Shown piece by piece: positions 62,261 to 64,000 of a DNA stretch of 64,000 nucleotides. Below the pieces are notes generated by a model. That model was not told the origin of the DNA. It worked only from the letters and a program-made list of their open reading frames with translations, and ran no database searches. How positions within the stretch are numbered: position 1 is the stretch's first letter; every line of letters starts with the position of its first letter. The position numbers were made by a program, and so were the translations under genes. The stretch spans positions 36,671-100,670 of the forward strand of contig NZ_WMJX01000011.1 in NCBI RefSeq assembly GCF_009711045.1. Direction: 5' to 3'. The stretch is from Myroides albus (GTDB taxonomy: Bacteria > Bacteroidota > Bacteroidia > Flavobacteriales > Flavobacteriaceae).

Positions 62261-63029
62261 TTGCTTCTATTGTTTTAGTAATGTTGATAAACTCTTCAAA
62301 ACCTAATTGTTCAGGTCTTAAGTTAAATATTTCTTGTTCTCTAATTTCTTCTGGTAGTTGAAAGCTTTTTAAACTGTTTCGCAAGGTTTTTCGACGTTGA
62401 TTAAAAGCTGTTTTTACTACGTTAAAGAAAAGTCTTTCGCTACATGGTAGAGCGTAGTTTTCTTTTCTTCGCATTCTCATTACACCTGATTTTACTTTTG
62501 GTGGTGGATTGAATACGTGTTCTGAAACTGTAAATAGATATTCTGTTTCGTAAAATGCTTGTGTAAGAACAGAAAGTATACCATAGGTTTTACTTCCTTT
62601 TTTTTCGCATATACGCTCAGCTACTTCTTTTTGAAACATTCCTGAGAACTCAGGTACATAGTCTTTTAGTTCTAATACTCGGAAGACAATTTGACTTGAT
62701 ATATTATAAGGGAAGTTTCCAATTACTGCAAAAGGCTCTTGATTGAACGCTCTTACAATATCAAACTTTAGAAAATCTTGTCCAAAAATATGGTCGTGTA
62801 GCTTCTCATAGTGCAAATTTAGGTAATCTACTGACTCGGTATCAATTTCGACAACGAATGTCTCAATAGGCTTGTCCAAGATATATTTAGTTAGTACTCC
62901 CATACCTGGCCCTATTTCCAACACCTTCTTATACCCATCTAATGATAGAGTATCTGCGATGCGCTTTGCTACACTTTCATCAGTTAAAAAATGCTGACCT
63001 AAGTGTTTTTTAGCTCTTACTTTCTCCAT
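62241..63029 (-). CDS. rsmA: 16S rRNA dimethyladenosine transferase
   Basis: A 262-residue KsgA/RsmA that dimethylates A1518 and A1519 (E. coli numbering) of 16S r[15 protein letters not shown] at the N-terminus, SAM motif [11 protein letters not shown], and GNFPYNISS (NxPY type catalytic motif) are all clear. It overlaps mgtE by 20 bases and follows the DUF4286 gene by 10. Confidence 0.97.
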   Translation of the reverse strand: MEKVRAKKHLGQHFLTDESVAKRIADTLSLDGYKKVLEIGPGMGVLTKYILDKPIETFVVEIDTESVDYLNLHYEKLHDHIFGQDFLKFDIVRAFNQEPFAVIGNFPYNISSQIVFRVLELKDYVPEFSGMFQKEVAERICEKKGSKTYGILSVLTQAFYETEYLFTVSEHVFNPPPKVKSGVMRMRRKENYALPCSERLFFNVVKTAFNQRRKTLRNSLKSFQLPEEIREQEIFNLRPEQLGFEEFINITKTIEANGVQNL

Positions 63030-63039
63030 TGTTGTCTTT

Positions 63040-63351
63040 TTAATATTCTCGTACTAGTTCTAATTCTGTTTTAAATGTAAGCATGAGCTCGCCAAATAAT
63101 TTCTTTGCCTCGCTTTCAAAACGATCAAAATCTTCTTTATAAAATTGTTGTAACAATTCCTTGCTCTTAGTTTCAAATTGAACTGAGTACGTGATTCCAC
63201 CCATGTCTTCTTCTACTAATACTTTTACCATTCTAGCTTTATCAAATTTTTTTGTTGCAAGAATCCCTGGTATATAAGCGTTCTCCATCCATTTTATCCA
63301 CATTTCATGAGCACTTTCATGTATGTTGATTGTGATATTGTAAATAATCAT
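63040..63351 (-). CDS. DUF4286 family protein
   Basis: A 103-residue cytosolic protein with an alpha/beta ferredoxin-like pattern ([22 protein letters not shown] in part at the N-terminus, [22 protein letters not shown] at the end). DUF4286 is widespread in Bacteroidetes and is often next to ksgA, as here. No function known. First gene of the operon with ksgA, mgtE and the dehydrogenase. Confidence 0.9.
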   Translation of the reverse strand: MIIYNITINIHESAHEMWIKWMENAYIPGILATKKFDKARMVKVLVEEDMGGITYSVQFETKSKELLQQFYKEDFDRFESEAKKLFGELMLTFKTELELVREY

Positions 63352-63392
63352 TGTAGTTTTCTTTATAAGAAGTTATAATCGTTTGAGTTGTG

Positions 63393-63400
63393 CAAAGATA
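63393..63400 (-). promoter_or_regulatory. -7 element of the DUF4286-ksgA-mgtE operon
   Basis: TATCTTTG on the minus strand, 41 bases before the ATG at 63351, immediately after the serS terminator. Confidence 0.5.
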
Positions 63401-63438
63401 AAAAAAGCACCAAAGTCTTTGTAAGGGATTTGGTGCTT
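63401..63438 (-). terminator. terminator of serS
   Basis: Stem AAGCACCAAA / TTTGGTGCTT (63405-63414 / 63429-63438) with a 14-base loop and a seven-T tail on the minus strand. Confidence 0.85.
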
Positions 63439-63466
63439 GATATTTTATTTGTATTCAATGTAAATA

Positions 63467-64000
63467 TTAGTCTATAATATCAAATCCTGTATAAGGTCTT
63501 AAAACCTCAGGGATTACAATTCCTTCAGGAGTTTGGTAGTTTTCTAAGATTCCAGCTAAAACACGTGGTAATGCCAACGAACTTCCATTTAAGGTATGAG
63601 CTAATTGGTTTTTTCCATCGCTATCTTTAAAGCGTAGTTTAAGTCTGTTAGCTTGGAATGTCTCAAAGTTAGATACTGAACTAATCTCTAACCATCTATC
63701 TTGAGCGGTTGAGAATACCTCAAAGTCATAAGTAAGGGCAGAAGTGAATCCCATATCTCCTCCACATAATCTCAAGATTCTGTAAGGTAATTTTAATTCG
63801 TTTAAGATTCCTTTTACATGTTCTACCATTCCATCTAACGCTTGATATGAATTATCTGGATGCTCTATGCGTACAATTTCTACTTTGTCAAATTGGTGAA
63901 GGCGGTTAAGACCTCTTACATGCGCTCCATATGATCCTGCTTCTCTACGGAAACATGGAGTGTAAGCAGTACACTTAATTGGCAATTCACTTTCTTGTAA
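63467..64000 (-). CDS. serS: seryl-tRNA synthetase, 3' part
   Basis: The frame is open to the right edge, so the 5' part of serS lies outside. The visible 177 codons hold class II motif 2 (TPCFRREAGSYGAHVRGLNRLHQF in part: FRREAGSYGAHVRG) and motif 3 (NGSSLALPRVLAGILENYQ), and end in YTGFDIID. It charges tRNA-Ser. An apparent start near 63985 is an internal Leu codon (TTG) and is not real. Confidence 0.95.
   Translation of the reverse strand, partial: LQESELPIKCTAYTPCFRREAGSYGAHVRGLNRLHQFDKVEIVRIEHPDNSYQALDGMVEHVKGILNELKLPYRILRLCGGDMGFTSALTYDFEVFSTAQDRWLEISSVSNFETFQANRLKLRFKDSDGKNQLAHTLNGSSLALPRVLAGILENYQTPEGIVIPEVLRPYTGFDIID

Overview
The window looks like chromosomal DNA of a Flavobacteriaceae member (Bacteroidetes), possibly Myroides or a close relative; the genus is a guess. 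The evidence is the AT-rich composition, at least fifteen upstream regions carrying the Bacteroidetes -7 element TAnnTTTG, absence of obvious Shine-Dalgarno sites, a complete Bat (MoxR/VWA/TPR) operon, the N-acyl-ornithine form of the arginine pathway with an ArgF'-type transcarbamylase, and lineage families such as HU-CCDC81/SPOR, DUF4292, DUF4286 and an OlsF-like fused acyltransferase. No rRNA, tRNA, insertion sequence, prophage or CRISPR array was seen.

Layout: 1-9.2 kb holds the 3' end of a Ser-rich repeat gene, an S1/P1 nuclease with a thioesterase, an HU/SPOR protein, dprA, trpS, a PlsC acyltransferase, a lipoprotein, two small membrane proteins and recA. 9.6-14 kb holds a DUF2339 membrane protein with a DUF3999-like partner and a DUF4870 protein. 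14.3-17.5 kb is a four-gene operon, trhO-trhP-ferredoxin-ArsC/Spx-like, built around wobble-uridine hydroxylation of tRNA. 18-20 kb has two tandem lipoproteins. 20.5-29.1 kb is an eight-gene arginine operon (GNAT acyltransferase, argG, argC, argD, argF', argB, argE, argH), preceded by an unannotated leader that encodes a 35-residue peptide ending in three closely spaced Arg codons and followed by hairpins; this is the most interesting signal in the window. 29.5-33.4 kb has a ferredoxin reductase, pheS, a small conserved protein and a CvpA-family protein.

33.5-42.6 kb is the Bat operon, transcribed on the minus strand as moxR, DUF58, a BatX-like gene, batA, batB, batC, batD, batE. 42.8-45.9 kb has an AlbA_2 protein, a metallophosphatase, an outer-membrane beta-barrel protein and a small membrane protein. 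46-52.4 kb has an ALDH7-type dehydrogenase, 3-hydroxyanthranilate dioxygenase, an EnvC-like protein, a DUF4292 lipoprotein, a sugar nucleotidyltransferase and dut. 52.9-64 kb has xseA-xseB, an MscS channel, an OmpA-family lipoprotein, exonuclease III, the OlsF-like acyltransferase, the operon DUF4286-ksgA-mgtE-hydroxyacid dehydrogenase, and the 3' part of serS.

Transcription units are well delimited: most convergent pairs share a strong bidirectional hairpin terminator. Several apparent gene starts are TTG codons followed closely by ATG; I moved these starts to the ATG and say so in each entry. Intergenic gaps at 9.2-9.6, 20.1-20.4 and 47.6-48.2 kb hold unexplained short repeats and inverted repeats.
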